A stretch of 64,000 bases of DNA from Petaurus breviceps papuanus (taxonomy: Eukaryota > Chordata > Mammalia > Diprotodontia > Petauridae): assembly GCA_028583685.1 (NCBI GenBank), contig JAMXIF010001253.1, forward strand, positions 98,829,801-98,893,800. The letters are read 5' to 3'. Positions 11,260 to 22,141 of this stretch are shown here, one piece after another (within the stretch, counting starts at the first letter, position 1; the number at the start of each line of letters is the position of its first letter). The position numbers were made by a program, and so were the translations under genes. Below the pieces are notes generated by a model, which was not told where the DNA came from, did no database searches, and worked only from the letters and a program-made list of their open reading frames with translations.

Positions 11260-11425
11260 CATAGGCTAGAAGGGACCACAGTGGCAATCTAATCAAATTA
11301 CTTCATTTTTACAGATAAGTTACTGAGGCACAGAAAGATCAAGTTATTTGACCAGGGTCTCATAGTTAATGTGTCAGGTAGAATTTTAACTCAGGTCTTC
11401 TTGGTTTCAAGGCTAGACTGCCAAA
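11260..11425 (-). repeat. MIR-related SINE (AGAAGGGACC subtype)
   Basis: GGCTAGAAGGGACCACAGTG, TTTTTACAGATAAGTTACTG, CCAGGGTCTCATAGTTAATG and AACTCAGGTCTTCTTGGTTT appear in antisense order. Confidence 0.7.
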
Positions 11426-11429
11426 GGGA

Positions 11430-12780
11430 ATTTACTTCAGGGAAGTTTCTTCTACCATTGAAATCATAGGTCATTTCATGTTTCCCCCTCCCCCAAAGTC
11501 AAAATAATATATATTTGAGGGAAGAAAGAATAGGGCTTGTGGAATAATTTTTAAATGAGAAAAATGACCTTGACTTTGTCAACTGTTTGTATGAAATCAG
11601 TATAATGATGTTGCAGAGTAAGTGGTAGTTAACATAGGAGGTTAGGGATAAGTGCATGTTTTAACCCCACATCAACACTGGAAAGGTAGCCTAATCTTAA
11701 AGTAAATGTTATCGTTTTAGTTCTGAATAATGTGCCTCTTTTTCCCTTCTTCAAAATGGAATCTTCTAGGTAGCTCATAAATTTCCTGTATAGGGACCTC
11801 CAATGCCTAAAGATATAGATAAATCATGCTGAGAAGACACCCAACCATGAAATGATTCTGTTAACATGTCATCTGTCTAGAATATATTTTCAAATCTCTA
11901 ACAGAAGGGTCTAAATTATGAAGGGAGGTGGTCTTGCAAAGTTGATAATTCAGGATTTGATACTTTTCACCCCTTCCATCTGCTGCTACCACCTAAGAGA
12001 GCCTGAACTGGCACAGTAAATAGAGTAAAACATGTTCTAATGTTGACTGTCATTTGAATTAACCATTTTAACATTAAATGGGCCCATAAATTCTTCAAGC
12101 TATGTTACCTCATGAAAAGTGTGATATATCAGTGATCATCATTTAGGCTTATAGCTCTAACACATTTTGAAATTTTGAAAAGAAAACTAATAGCTGGACT
12201 GAAGAATTTGTCCACAAAGAGGTTTTTTTTTTGGTAATTCCACTGAATTTTTTTGAGCACTTGTGTGTGCACAGCTCAATAGTGCTTGATCTAGAAATTT
12301 TTTTCATTCATTCATTCTTATTCATTTCCATCATTGTTCAGGGCAATGAAAGGGTAGATCCATTTAACAAAATTGATGACCTTGTCCTGATCAAACAACT
12401 TAACATTATTGCTGGCTTTTGGTTTTTTAGTGATTAATAGTTTATGGTATTCAGTTAACCTTTTTTTTACTTTATTATTATTATTATTATACCCTAGGTA
12501 TAATCATTTAGCTCAGTCAAGGACCATGCCACCCTACCGTTATTTTTGGAAGGGGATACATAGCAGGCCTTCTTCTTATTTCCACAAGCAGAGAGAATAA
12601 TAACATGATAGTTTCTGTATATATTAAGAAGTCTCCAGCCACACAAGAAAAAGAGTCCATTGTCAACTTTAGAGGATTTACAGAATATCTTAAAGATTTG
12701 GCTGCTGCCTTTAATGAACTCAGACTTCTGCCTAAAAATGAAAGAAAGAAATAGCATATATGGACAACCTATTTACTTTT
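11430..12780. other. Unassigned repeat-poor sequence
   Basis: Over 1.3 kb holds no recognisable repeat apart from short T runs and (TTA)n at 12473-12490. No gene is supported. Confidence 0.4.
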
Positions 12781-12784
12781 AGAC

Positions 12785-12930
12785 TTAGAGGCAACATAGT
12801 ATAACGAAAAGCATATTTGACTTGGAGTAAATGACCTAAGTTCATATCTTCCCTCAGACACTTATTACCTGTGTGATTCTGGACAAGTCATTCTCTTAGG
12901 GCCCTAGTTTCACTTGTAAAATGTCAGTGA
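12785..12930 (+). repeat. MIR-type SINE, 5' part of a split copy
   Basis: AACATAGTATAACGAAAAGC, CTCAGACACTTATTACCTGT and GATTCTGGACAAGTCATTCT in sense. The tail continues at 13130 after another SINE. Confidence 0.7.
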
Positions 12931-12939
12931 TGGCACACA

Positions 12940-13125
12940 GATAATAGCTAGCATTTGTATAGCACTGTAAAGCTTTCAAAGCATTTTACAAATCTTGTTT
13001 CATATGGTCCTCACAACAACCCTCTGAGGTAGGCTCCATTATTTGTCCCTTTTACAGGTGAGAGAACGGAGGCTAAGAAGTTAAGTGGTTTGCCCAGAAT
13101 CACAGTTAGTAATATCCGAGGTAGA
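12940..13125 (-). repeat. MIR/THER-type SINE nested in another MIR
   Basis: AATAGCTAGCATTTGTATAG, GGTCCTCACAACAACCCTCT, CCCTTTTACAGGTGAGAGAA and TTTGCCCAGAATCACAGTTA give an antisense copy. It interrupts the sense MIR between its core and its tail. Confidence 0.75.
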
Positions 13126-13129
13126 TTTT

Positions 13130-13215
13130 AATTCATTACCTACCTTTCTGGGTTATTTTGAGTAAAGTGATTTGCAAACTTTAAAATGATCTATAAAGGT
13201 TAATTATTCTTGTTG
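13130..13215 (+). repeat. MIR-type SINE, 3' part of the split copy
   Basis: TTACCTACCTTTCTGGGTTA, AAGTGATTTGCAAACTTTAA and TCTATAAAGGTTAATTATTC complete the copy begun at 12785. Confidence 0.6.
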
Positions 13216-13249
13216 CATCATCAAAAACATTATCCCTATTATTATTTAC

Positions 13250-13430
13250 AGTTAGTGGAAAGAACACTGGAGATGGAGTCAGTGTATTTGGTTTAAATCC
13301 CTGATCTGCCTTTTACTTCCTGTGTGACTCTGGGCACTTAGTCTGCTGGGTTTCAGCTTCCTCATCTGTGAAATGAGAGGTGTAGATGATTTCTAAGCTC
13401 TGTATAATAAGTTCTAAAGCCTATGATCCT
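13250..13430 (+). repeat. MIR-type SINE
   Basis: CAGTTAGTGGAAAGAACACT, CTTCCTGTGTGACTCTGGGC, TCAGCTTCCTCATCTGTGAA and TGATTTCTAAGCTCTGTATA in sense order. Confidence 0.8.
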
Positions 13431-13544
13431 ATATATTTTGTCTTTTGAAATAGTAATACATCTCATTGAAGATGCACTGTACTATTCTAGGGCATTTTGC
13501 AATCAGCACAATCCCTTCTACAAAAGAAATATCTGTAGGATTTC

Positions 13545-13680
13545 ATCATTCCATTCCATCCAGTAAGCCTTTGTGAAATTCCTAGGTGCCAGGCACTGTA
13601 CTAGATAATGGGGATGGAAAGACAAAAAGGAAAAGAGTCTCTGCCTTCAAGTCACTTACATTTTACATTTTCCACAGGAA
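13545..13680 (-). repeat. L2 3'-end fragment
   Basis: GTGCCAGGCACTGTACTAGA, TGGGGATGGAAAGACAAAAA and GTCTCTGCCTTCAAGTCACT are the antisense of the L2 tail. Confidence 0.75.
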
Positions 13681-13689
13681 TGGATCTTA

Positions 13690-14317
13690 TCTTGGACCTT
13701 TGCATAAGACATCCTCCATGACCCTGCGAATACCTTTGTCTAACATACATCACCCCCATCTATGATTCTTTTGATGCTGATAATCAGAGAAGTGGGAAAG
13801 GAGAGAGAGGATTTTTTTTAAAGCCTACTTGATCATTTTTTCACCCAACTAAATCCCTAAGCTTTTGAACCACTGCAGAGCCAGGATGATAAAAAAAAGA
13901 TTCATTTTTTTGTGAAATGATGTTTTTAAGGAAATCTTGTGTATTATTCCCATAAATTATGCCTGACCACATTTCTAAAATTGACTTCTCCTATTCAGGG
14001 GTCCTTTTAGCTCTCTAGTTGTGAGTAGTAGAAGAACAAAAGAACCTGTCTGAGAAAAGAAATTGGTGTCCCTGAGCTCTGGCACTCTACAAATGATGGG
14101 CACTCAATATATGTTACCTGCATGACTGAGAAAGCTATAAGTAATAACTATTATGACTAATAGCTTGAGCTTTTAGAATACCTTTCTGTTTGAATTTTGT
14201 CTGGGACACTAAGACACCTTTCTTTGATCTTTACAAGAATTCCTGAGGAGAGAGGTCCTATCCTGAGCTTACCTCCTCTTTCCCAAGAGAAGTATGGGTC
14301 AGGGGAGCAGTGACACA
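13690..14317. other. Unassigned sequence
   Basis: No gene or repeat family is recognised. Confidence 0.4.
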
Positions 14318-14819
14318 AGACTACCTATCATACTGAACTTCATATTTACCTGGAGAGGCTTATACAAGCTGATTCTGAGTGAGAAGAGTAGAACCAGGAG
14401 AAATTTGTACACAATTACAGAAACAATGTATGTGTGACGACCAACTTTGGTAGACTGAACTCTTCTCAGCAATGCAGTGTTAGAAGTCAATCCCAAAAGA
14501 CTCATGATGGAGAGAGATGTCTACATCCAGAGAAAGAACCGAATTTGAATCCAGATTAAAGCAAACCACCTGATCTTTTTCTTGTTTGGTTTTATTTCCT
14601 CTTTCCCATTGTTCATTCCATCTGATACAATCCATCTTTATAACCTGACTAATGTCTAATGTGAAAGTATTTGCAGATTCTATACTTGATTGTATGCCGA
14701 CATGGTGGGGGAGAGGGCAGGGAGGGGGACAAAATTTGAAACTCAAGGGATTGTGGAATTGAATCTTGTAAACTAAAAGTAAAAAAACAAATTAATTAAA
14801 AAAAGACTACCTATCATAC
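14318..14819 (+). mobile_element. 5'-truncated L1 3' end with 16-bp TSD
   Basis: A direct repeat AGACTACCTATCATAC lies at 14318-14333 and 14804-14819. Between them, 14334-14803 is the 3' terminal part of a marsupial L1: ACCTGGAGAGGCTTATACAA, AGTAGAACCAGGAGAAATTT, ACATCCAGAGAAAGAACCGA, a G-rich tract near 14705-14730 and an A-rich 3' end. The insertion kept about 470 bp. The perfect TSD argues that it is younger than the MIRs around it. Minus-strand frames of 68 and 88 codons across it are spurious. Confidence 0.93.
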
Positions 14820-15260
14820 CCCATAAAACCAGAACAACAACCCCCCATGTGGGCCAACCCCTACGATGAAGGTTGAATAAATTCTCCTGAATCTACATGG
14901 TTGAGCTTTCAAAGGAAGCAAGGTCACTGATGGATCTTGCCTCTCATAGTGCCCAAAGTGCATAGGCCATTGAGTGAATTTGGTAGCTGCTCCCTAGAAC
15001 TCTAACCTTGTCCTGTAAGTCATTGCCATTTGGTCTCTGCCTCTTTTTAGTTAGATATAATTAGAGAGGGGGTTTTTAACCTCAGGAGATTCATAAACTT
15101 AGATGAGAAAAATATTACATATTTAATTTTACTAAGTTCTAATAGGAATTTAGCCTTTCTTTCAATTATTTAAAAGCATTATTCTGAGAAGAGGCCCATA
15201 GGTTTCCCCAGTCTGCTAAATGGATCCATGATACACAAAACATGTTAAGAACCCTTGAGT
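14820..15260. other. Unassigned sequence
   Basis: No gene or repeat family is recognised. Confidence 0.4.
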
Positions 15261-15264
15261 TATA

Positions 15265-15420
15265 GGCAGCATCAGGTATAGAAAGAGTGCTATAGTAGGA
15301 GGGGGGGGGGGTGACCTGGATTCTAGCTCCAGCTCAGTCCTGGGCTGAATGATTTTGGACAAGTCACTGCCATCTCTAGGACTCATCTATAAAGTGAGGA
15401 CCAGTGTACTAGAATAGAAT
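15265..15420 (+). repeat. MIR-type SINE fragment with G run
   Basis: GCATCAGGTATAGAAAGAGT, a 12-base G run (15300-15311), then ACCTGGATTCTAGCTCCAGC, TTTTGGACAAGTCACTGCCA and CTCATCTATAAAGTGAGGAC. Confidence 0.65.
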
Positions 15421-15590
15421 GAGCACTCACTGCTTCTGGAGTCAATGGATATTGGTACAGATTCCAACTCTGATATTTACTGCTTGTGACTTGGACTTAA
15501 CCTCCCGGGGACTCCATAGTCTCATCTAGAATGTCAAAAGGTTGGACCAGATACTTTTTGAGGCCCACCCAGCTCTCCATCTATGAACGT
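15421..15590 (+). repeat. MIR-type SINE
   Basis: AATGAGCACTCACTGCTTCT, CTGATATTTACTGCTTGTGA, TCATCTAGAATGTCAAAAGG and CCAGATACTTTTTGAGGCCC in sense. It lies directly behind the preceding copy. Confidence 0.65.
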
Positions 15591-15640
15591 TGATTAGATG
15601 ATCTTTAATAACATTGATTAGATGATCTTCAATGTACCAT
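15588..15640. repeat. Short tandem duplication
   Basis: TTGATTAGATGATCTTTAAT is followed after a few bases by TTGATTAGATGATCTTCAAT. Two nearly identical units lie about 25 bp apart. Confidence 0.85.
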
Positions 15641-15704
15641 CTAGCTTGAAGCCTATGAGTCTATACTTAATGAAGTTGTTGACAACTTTCTGACTTAAAA
15701 CTTT

Positions 15705-15833
15705 TTTTTCTTTTTGGAGGGGGGAATACAGGGCAATTGGGGTTAAGTGACTTGCCCAAGGTTTCACGGCCAGTAAATGTTGACCGCATTTGAACTCAGG
15801 TCCTCCTTACTCCAGGACCATTCACTGTGCCCC
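15705..15833 (-). mobile_element. A-tailed tRNA-derived marsupial SINE
   Basis: GGGCAATTGGGGTTAAGTGA, TTGCCCAAGGTTTCACGGCC and GAACTCAGGTCCTCCTTACT in antisense. Imperfect flanks CTGACTTAAAACTTT (15690-15704) and CTGACTTGAAACTCT (15834-15848) are a slightly decayed TSD. Confidence 0.88.
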
Positions 15834-16074
15834 CTGACTTGAAACTCTTAAGCCTATATTTTTATTCTGAATAAAGGTCCATAGGCTGAAGCCTATTCAG
15901 CATTTTTTGTCTTTCCCTTTTCTTTGATCTCTGGTTTTGGACTTTTGGTAAATCCTTTTATCTGAATAACTGCTTATGTCTCATATATACCTGGAAGAAT
16001 GGGACTGACCATAACTGTAGTTGCCTATATTTAGACGTTTTAGCTTATTTAAAATGTACATGGAGTTAGAGTTT

Positions 16075-16160
16075 CCTGAACTTGTTATACACAAGTTTAA
16101 ATCTGGAAGGGACCTTAAAGTTAGTTGAGGAAACTAAGGCTAGAAAGGTGAGCTGATTTC
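16075..16160 (-). repeat. MIR-related SINE fragment
   Basis: AAATCTGGAAGGGACCTTAA and AGTTGAGGAAACTAAGGCTA match the start of the AGAAGGGACC subtype in antisense. The rest is missing. Confidence 0.5.
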
Positions 16161-16369
16161 CCTATTTGTTTATTTTTAACATTAATTTTTTTTAAATGTT
16201 GAACTCCAAATTCTCTCTGTCCTGCCTGCCCTTCCCTCACAAATTGAAAAGGCAAACAATGTATCAGTTATACATTTGAAATCGTGCAAGACATTTTATT
16301 ATTTATCCTTTTTATTTGTTTTTAACATTCATTTTTAAAATTTCCATGTTTGAAGGGATATGGAACTGT

Positions 16370-16575
16370 ATTTGGAAACAGTGCTAATTTTAGGGTGGAA
16401 GACTTGTAATTCATTTGAATCCCAAATCTAACATTCAGTAGCTGGGCCAATCATTTTGCTTCTCTTGAGCCTTAGTTCTCTCTTCCATAAAATGGGAAAG
16501 AGTAATAATTGAACTACCTATCTAACATGGGTCTGTAAGGAAATCATTTGGAAAACCTCAGAGCCCTCTAAGTAG
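16370..16575 (+). repeat. MIR-type SINE
   Basis: GAAGACTTGTAATTCATTTG, AACATTCAGTAGCTGGGCCA, GCTTCTCTTGAGCCTTAGTT, CTTCCATAAAATGGGAAAGA and GGAAATCATTTGGAAAACCT in sense order. Confidence 0.7.
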
Positions 16576-16579
16576 ATGT

Positions 16580-17025
16580 GCTGTTTTTGTGCCTTTCACA
16601 TCAGCTAGGCTGTTAATATTCTGAACTGAATCACAAATGATGTTCACCTAATTATTGTGCCACACATCTATCAAATCTATGCCAAATTACTTGAATGTTC
16701 ATATGGTTTTTTTTATTAAGAATCCAGGGCTGACAAGAAGAACTCAATCTCAGAATGTGCTTTAGAAAATTTTTAATCTTTCCTTTTGGCTTCTCAGGCA
16801 TGTTTTTTTGGGGAATTATTTTTTGTCTTATACAAGAAACATGACACCAAAACAACCAGTTAATTAAGTAAGAAAAAAATTCAGTCAAACTTCTTATTTG
16901 GCACTATGCAAGGGGAAAATAGCTGTTCTTTTCTTTCTTTTTTTTTTTAACTTTTTAAATGAACTCTGTGAGTACTGGGATTTGTATCCAGGCCTTCTGA
17001 TTCTGAACCCAATGTTCTCTCTATA
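16580..17025. other. Unassigned sequence
   Basis: No gene or repeat family is recognised, except a weak SINE-head match (ATCCAGGCCTTCTGATTCTG, 16987-17006). Confidence 0.35.
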
Positions 17026-17027
17026 CT

Positions 17028-17044
17028 CTCTCTCTCTCTTATAC

Positions 17045-17093
<49 letters not shown>

Positions 17094-17193
17094 NNNNNNN
17101 NNNNNNNNNNNNNNNNNNNNNNNNNNNNNNNNNNNNNNNNNNNNNNNNNNNNNNNNNNNNNNNNNNNNNNNNNNNNNNNNNNNNNNNNNNNNN

Positions 17194-17233
<40 letters not shown>
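17028..17233. repeat. (CT)n-(TA)n microsatellite with 100-N assembly gap
   Basis: (CT)n runs from 17028, is interrupted by ATACATA, and continues to 17093. N fills 17094-17193, then (CT)n resumes and becomes (TA)n up to 17233. Exactly 100 Ns suggests a placeholder gap of unknown size. The long frames spanning it in both directions, with runs of X, are artefacts. Confidence 0.97.
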
Positions 17234-17238
<5 letters not shown>

Positions 17239-19550
17239 TATATACACACAGTTTATATTCTGTTATCCATGTCAACCAATGATATCTTCAAAAACAGAAA
17301 TCCTAGTCACTCCTTCTAACCTTGCTCTACAGAAAGTCTCATTGTCCAACAAGCTTGTTTCTCTGAGGTATGGTCTTGTATTTCCAAGTCAGGCTTTGTT
17401 ATGTGTGGGGTGCTGTAATAAGAAAAAAAAGACAAAAATAGTCTATGTCCTCAAGGAATGTAGTCTGGGTCTCTTATCAGAAAAAAAAAAAAACTTTCCA
17501 GAGACCGCGAGTAAGTTCTCTAAACCAAATGTCTTTGTGTAGGTTTTCGCTTTATGACTATTGTTCTTAACAGGAGTTCTTAACCTGAAGTCTGTGAACT
17601 TGGTTTGTTTCTTTTAAATTGATATTTGCATTTCAGCATAATTAGTTTTCTTTGCAACCTTGTGTATTTTATTTTATGCTTTTGAAAACATTATTCTAAA
17701 GAGTTCTCACCAGACTGCCAAAGGGATACAGGATACCAAAAAAAAAAAAAAAAAAAAAAAGGAAAACACCTCTGCTCTTCAGTAAAGATTTCTTTCCTGA
17801 ACCCAGATCCTTGGAACTGTCCTTACCTGTTTATGGAAGTGGTTACAGGTGTATTATCCTGGCTGAGTTGAAATCATAACAGAAGCATTTTTGATTTGGG
17901 ATTAAATTTGGGTCTTTTGAAATCACCAAAATACAGTATGAATAGTCCTGCCATACCACTGTGACCTGCAAACATATAATCACAAAATCACAGACTTCTT
18001 AGAGACCCAATGATTTGCAAAGATCAACATGTCAGCCCCTTTCTTGGGATGCATTAAGAGCATTATTGGATGAACAGTTTCTTAAGACTAGTTCTGAATT
18101 GTACCTGTCTTTGTATCCCTAGAATCCAGCACAGTAATGTGGACATAATTTGTTACCTTGGCCCTTAAATCAGCACTGTAATTTCAATTGTGTGGGAATT
18201 CCATCCACCAGTGAAGATAGCAACACTCCTTGTAACCTAATAGTCTTTTAAGCCAGTTGTGGCCATCACCCTGTGGCCAGCCTGGTGAGGAGTGTCTCTA
18301 CCTTTCTTAATCTTGTCCTCAGGTGACAGTGCTACAGTTTTCCTCTTTGGATAGACCCATACCCTCTTCAGGTTGGTAGGAATTATTAGACCTTGATCTC
18401 TGCTGCCATAGCCTTCAGGAAACTAGGGTGACCTCAACTCTGTGAGGAGGTACTGGAGAAAGACTTTATGTTCTTGCACATAGGAGGTGTTTTTAAAATG
18501 CATGTTGAATTGACTTGAGTTTTGTAGATCAGAATTTAGTCTACACCCTTGTTCTCAGACTGTGTAAGGAAAGTCCCATTCCTCAGTTTCTATGTCATAG
18601 ATAACAAATTTTACATTTCTTTGTATAAAAGCTCATCCTAATAGAGTTAGAATTAAATTAATTGTATGTATTTTGTAGCAGAAATCATACTCTGATTTTA
18701 ATTGTATGGTTTCTTGCTGTAATTCACTTGTATATCTGTGGATAGGCATACCAGGATAAAGCCATATGAGGTATAATTCATTAGTGTATTATTGTTGTTT
18801 GGAGGATTAAAAGTTACCATTACAATGACAGATAAGATTAATATTAGTATTCAGCTCCTTGCAGGTGGATAATGTAATTCCTGACCAATATATTTCATTA
18901 TCTGTCCAGTAAACATAATTCATTGATCTGTTTCCTTTCTTTAAGAAGCAATTTTCCATGTAAATTCCACATACACATAAAGACTTGATTCTTTCTGAAG
19001 CCACGGGTTTTGTCTTTGTTTTCTTTTCATTGTTTTGGTCTCTTATCTCTATTTGTAGCACAGTATTTCTCATAAAGAAGATGAAGTGTCTTCCTGGATA
19101 GTTTGGGTCCATATGTTGCCCATTTCATATATTACATGTACAGAAACCATTCTTGCAAATCATCTCTCAAAGGGAAATTATTACTATTGCAGCATACCTT
19201 TTGTAAGCAAGACGGCATTTCTCAGATCCAACCACTACCATTTTGTTTGACTCCAATGAAAAATGTCATGCTGACAAGGTCAGACCCTGGATTTGAGTGT
19301 AGTCAAGGGTAGTCAAGTAGGGAGAGGCAGTGCCAAAATCTGGAGCCAGGCTCTATGGATGACCAGCCACGTGCCATTGTCTGCCATATGCCAGGGGATC
19401 ATCTGAAATGCAGAATTCTGGATGAACTTGCAAGCCTGGGCTTAGCCCTGGATTTCAGTACTTTATAATGATCACACACACTATTCTCATGATTATTATT
19501 GTTCCCTGTGGATGGTTGTTCATTTCTAGGGTGTGTTCTTATGCTTTAAA
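17234..19550. other. Repeat-poor unassigned sequence
   Basis: More than 2 kb with no clear SINE or LINE. It holds a 23-base A run at 17738-17760 and a possible L2-tail scrap at 18105-18145. The 101-codon minus frame at 18807-19112 lacks motifs. No gene is supported. Confidence 0.4.
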
Positions 19551-20330
19551 TAGGATTTCCATAGAAGCTAGAATAGTTAATGATATCTTTCATATGTCAC
19601 AGCTGTCCTGAGGCATTCTTTTGAGCAGTAAACCTTTAAGCCTGCTTCTCTCCCATCTTTACCTGCAAAACACACACACCGAGTCATTAAATCAATATAT
19701 CAATCTCTGATTTTTTTAAAAGGGATTTTTGACTCTTGGAAAGTGTGTTTACATGGGAGAAAATACATTGTAACTGAGTGATAATGTGGGGAAATCTCTA
19801 GGCTCCCTTTTCATAAAATGAAGGCAAGTTGGGAGAAAAAACCTGTCCTTTAAAAATAATTAACTGTCTGTTGTTCATCATTACAGCTTGGAAACACTTT
19901 CTATTCAGCTGGTAGACTGTCTCTAACACTGGTAATGTTTTTGAGAATAGGACCCTCTGATGCATCATAAGAGGAATATATTTTCCTGTAAAATTTGATT
20001 CTTCAAATAGAAAAGTGTCTGAAGTCTGGGAAATTAGTGTGGGTTTAGATAGCTCCATTTTAAATATGTATTTATCTCCATCATTATCAGAAGTCCCCAA
20101 GAGGCCATTGATGGTTTATTAGATAGGCTCAAATAGAATAACTGCAGCACTAAGCTTTTTATTCCAAACAGAACTGGTTACCAGTGTCAGAAACATTACA
20201 ATTATTTGGAGATAGTCTGTAGCCTTGGAAACAATATGGCAGCAATGACATCAGCAGCAATTATGTGTAATTTTTATCCTCAGTTTATCACCAAGGTAAC
20301 CAGAGCAGGTTTCCCTGCTTGAAATTTTAA
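19551..20330. other. Candidate conserved non-coding sequence
   Basis: This unique stretch carries no repeat. The part at 20185-20330 is dense in short ordered motifs (CAATATGGCAGCAATGACATC, then CAGCAATTATGTGTAATTTT) with no simple-sequence decay, the texture typical of mammalian conserved non-coding elements. This is a judgement from composition only. Confidence 0.3.
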
Positions 20331-20599
20331 GAATGTCGCAGTACTACATACAGGGAGGATGCATGAAGAATATACTCAGAATCCCTGATAAATTGCATTC
20401 TGTTTGCCTTATAAAACAGCCCTTTAGGACTCAAATAGTTCAAAACATCTATTTTTGGCAACAGCTGCAAGCTTTTGAAGCTACAGTGATGGTTCTAAAT
20501 AGTCTAAGTAATAAGGGAGTCCACAGTAGGGTTTTCATTTCATGTGATTATTTTCTTTTACCAGAGATATTCCTAATATAACAAGTCAGGTTTCTGTAG

Positions 20600-20795
20600 C
20601 CCTTTAAGACTTATAAACACTTTTCTCTCAACAAAACTGGTAGGTGGATAATATAAATATTATTATACCTATTTTACAGATGAAGAAACTGACAGAAGCA
20701 AAGTCAGCTTCCCATAGTTACCCAGCTAGCAAATATTAGAGCTAGGATTTGAACCCATGTTTCCTGACTTTTATCTATCACTGCAAACACTGCCT
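20600..20795 (-). repeat. MIR/THER-type SINE
   Basis: GTAGCCCTTTAAGACTTATA, a decayed middle, CTATTTTACAGATGAAGAAA, CATAGTTACCCAGCTAGCAA and GATTTGAACCCATGTTTCCT in antisense. Confidence 0.75.
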
Positions 20796-20799
20796 CCAT

Positions 20800-22000
20800 G
20801 ATAAATAGCAGTTGTGGCACACAGGTGAGCTCTGGATCTTTCCTGAAGCTATAGTGATGGGAAGGCCAATAGAACATGCTTTTCCAAGTCTGCACTTAAC
20901 TGGTACCTTTCCTAAGACTTACTTCCCTAAAGCTACATACATATAAGCTGACTTATGCAAGTTGAAAATGATGGTAGTCATTGGACTCACCAAGAGAATT
21001 ATATTGCTTCATCCTGACTGTAAATAGCCAAGGCCATATGTAGCTACATCCACCATAGGGTAAGAACCACACATCTGAAAAGGTGTGTGACAGTATCAGT
21101 TAAAAATAGTGGTGTGTCTTGTAATGTAATAGCAGCTCCAACAGGACATTTTTTTCCCCATCCTGGCAAATACTAGAGCTGACTTTATTTAGTTTGGTTC
21201 ATTCACACTATTTATTTGAATGAGTAAGAAAATACATTCATGAATGAAAGAATGGTTAATTCTTTGATCTTGGACAAATCATCAAAAATCTCTGAACTTC
21301 ATTGTCTTTCTCTGTAAATTGGGGATATTAATTTATGATCATTATTATTGCTACTTCTACCACCAATCCCCTAAACTCCTCTTTTGTTGTTGTTATTTGT
21401 TATTTTATTGCTTATTGGTTTCTTGGAGGCTTTGCCAGTGGAGAAAAACTTTTGACAGGTCCTAATCTGTAGGGAAAGTTTTTGAGTAGGAGCCTAGTGA
21501 TGGTCTGGATGCCTGGCAGCCAAGGACCAGCCTCACTAAATTTAAAGATGTGCATCATCATTTATAGAGGCCCAAATTGATTGCAGGGTGATGAATCTCT
21601 GCCCCATAGTGACTGTCAAATACCATTTAGTAACTTTAGAAGAGCTGCAATCTGCATTTCTGGAGAAAGCACTCATACTGACAAGTACCTAGATCCTTGA
21701 AGTTTTGAAGTATTAGACACCATCATCATAACCATTCTCTTCCTCCTTATACTTGAAGGACCTGTGATTTCCTTGATGTAGATTTTTCCACTGACAACAC
21801 AGATCATGCTCCCTCAATACTTTAGGAGTTTCATGGGTTGTGGTTGGCAGATAGTAGTAAGTCCATTCCTGGTCTGAAACTCAAATCTTTCTGATTTGTT
21901 TTGATCTGTCAGTCGTTCTGTTCCATCATTGTGAACTCTGGGAACCTAAAGTCACCTCCATGCCTTAATGAGATATCAGAATTAAAAAAAATGTGTTGGT
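20800..22000. other. Unassigned sequence with one MIR scrap
   Basis: Only a sense MIR fragment at about 21255-21350 (GATCTTGGACAAATCATCAA, TCTGTAAATTGGGGATATTA) is recognised. No gene is supported. Confidence 0.45.
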
Positions 22001-22004
22001 GTTC

Positions 22005-22141
22005 AGTTGTAGCTAACTCTTCATGACCCCAGTTGGGGTTTTCTTGGCAAAGATATTGGGGTAGTTTGCCATTGCCTTCTCCAACTCATTTTACAGATAA
22101 GGAAACTGAGTCAAACCAAGTTAAGTGACTTTTCCATGGTC
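22005..22141 (-). repeat. MAR1-type CORE-SINE, left part of a split copy
   Basis: GTTCAGTTGTAGCTAACTCT, GTTGGGGTTTTCTTGGCAAA, CATTGCCTTCTCCAACTCAT and TTTACAGATAAGGAAACTGA in antisense. It stops at CCATGGTC. The continuation ACACAGCTACTAAGTATCTG is at 22755, after an LTR. Confidence 0.88.

Noticed and set aside
16894-17542. Long open frames on both strands (up to 214 codons)
   Set aside because: They read through Ns and (CT)n/(TA)n repeats; the protein is Ser-Leu or Arg-Glu repeat and X residues.
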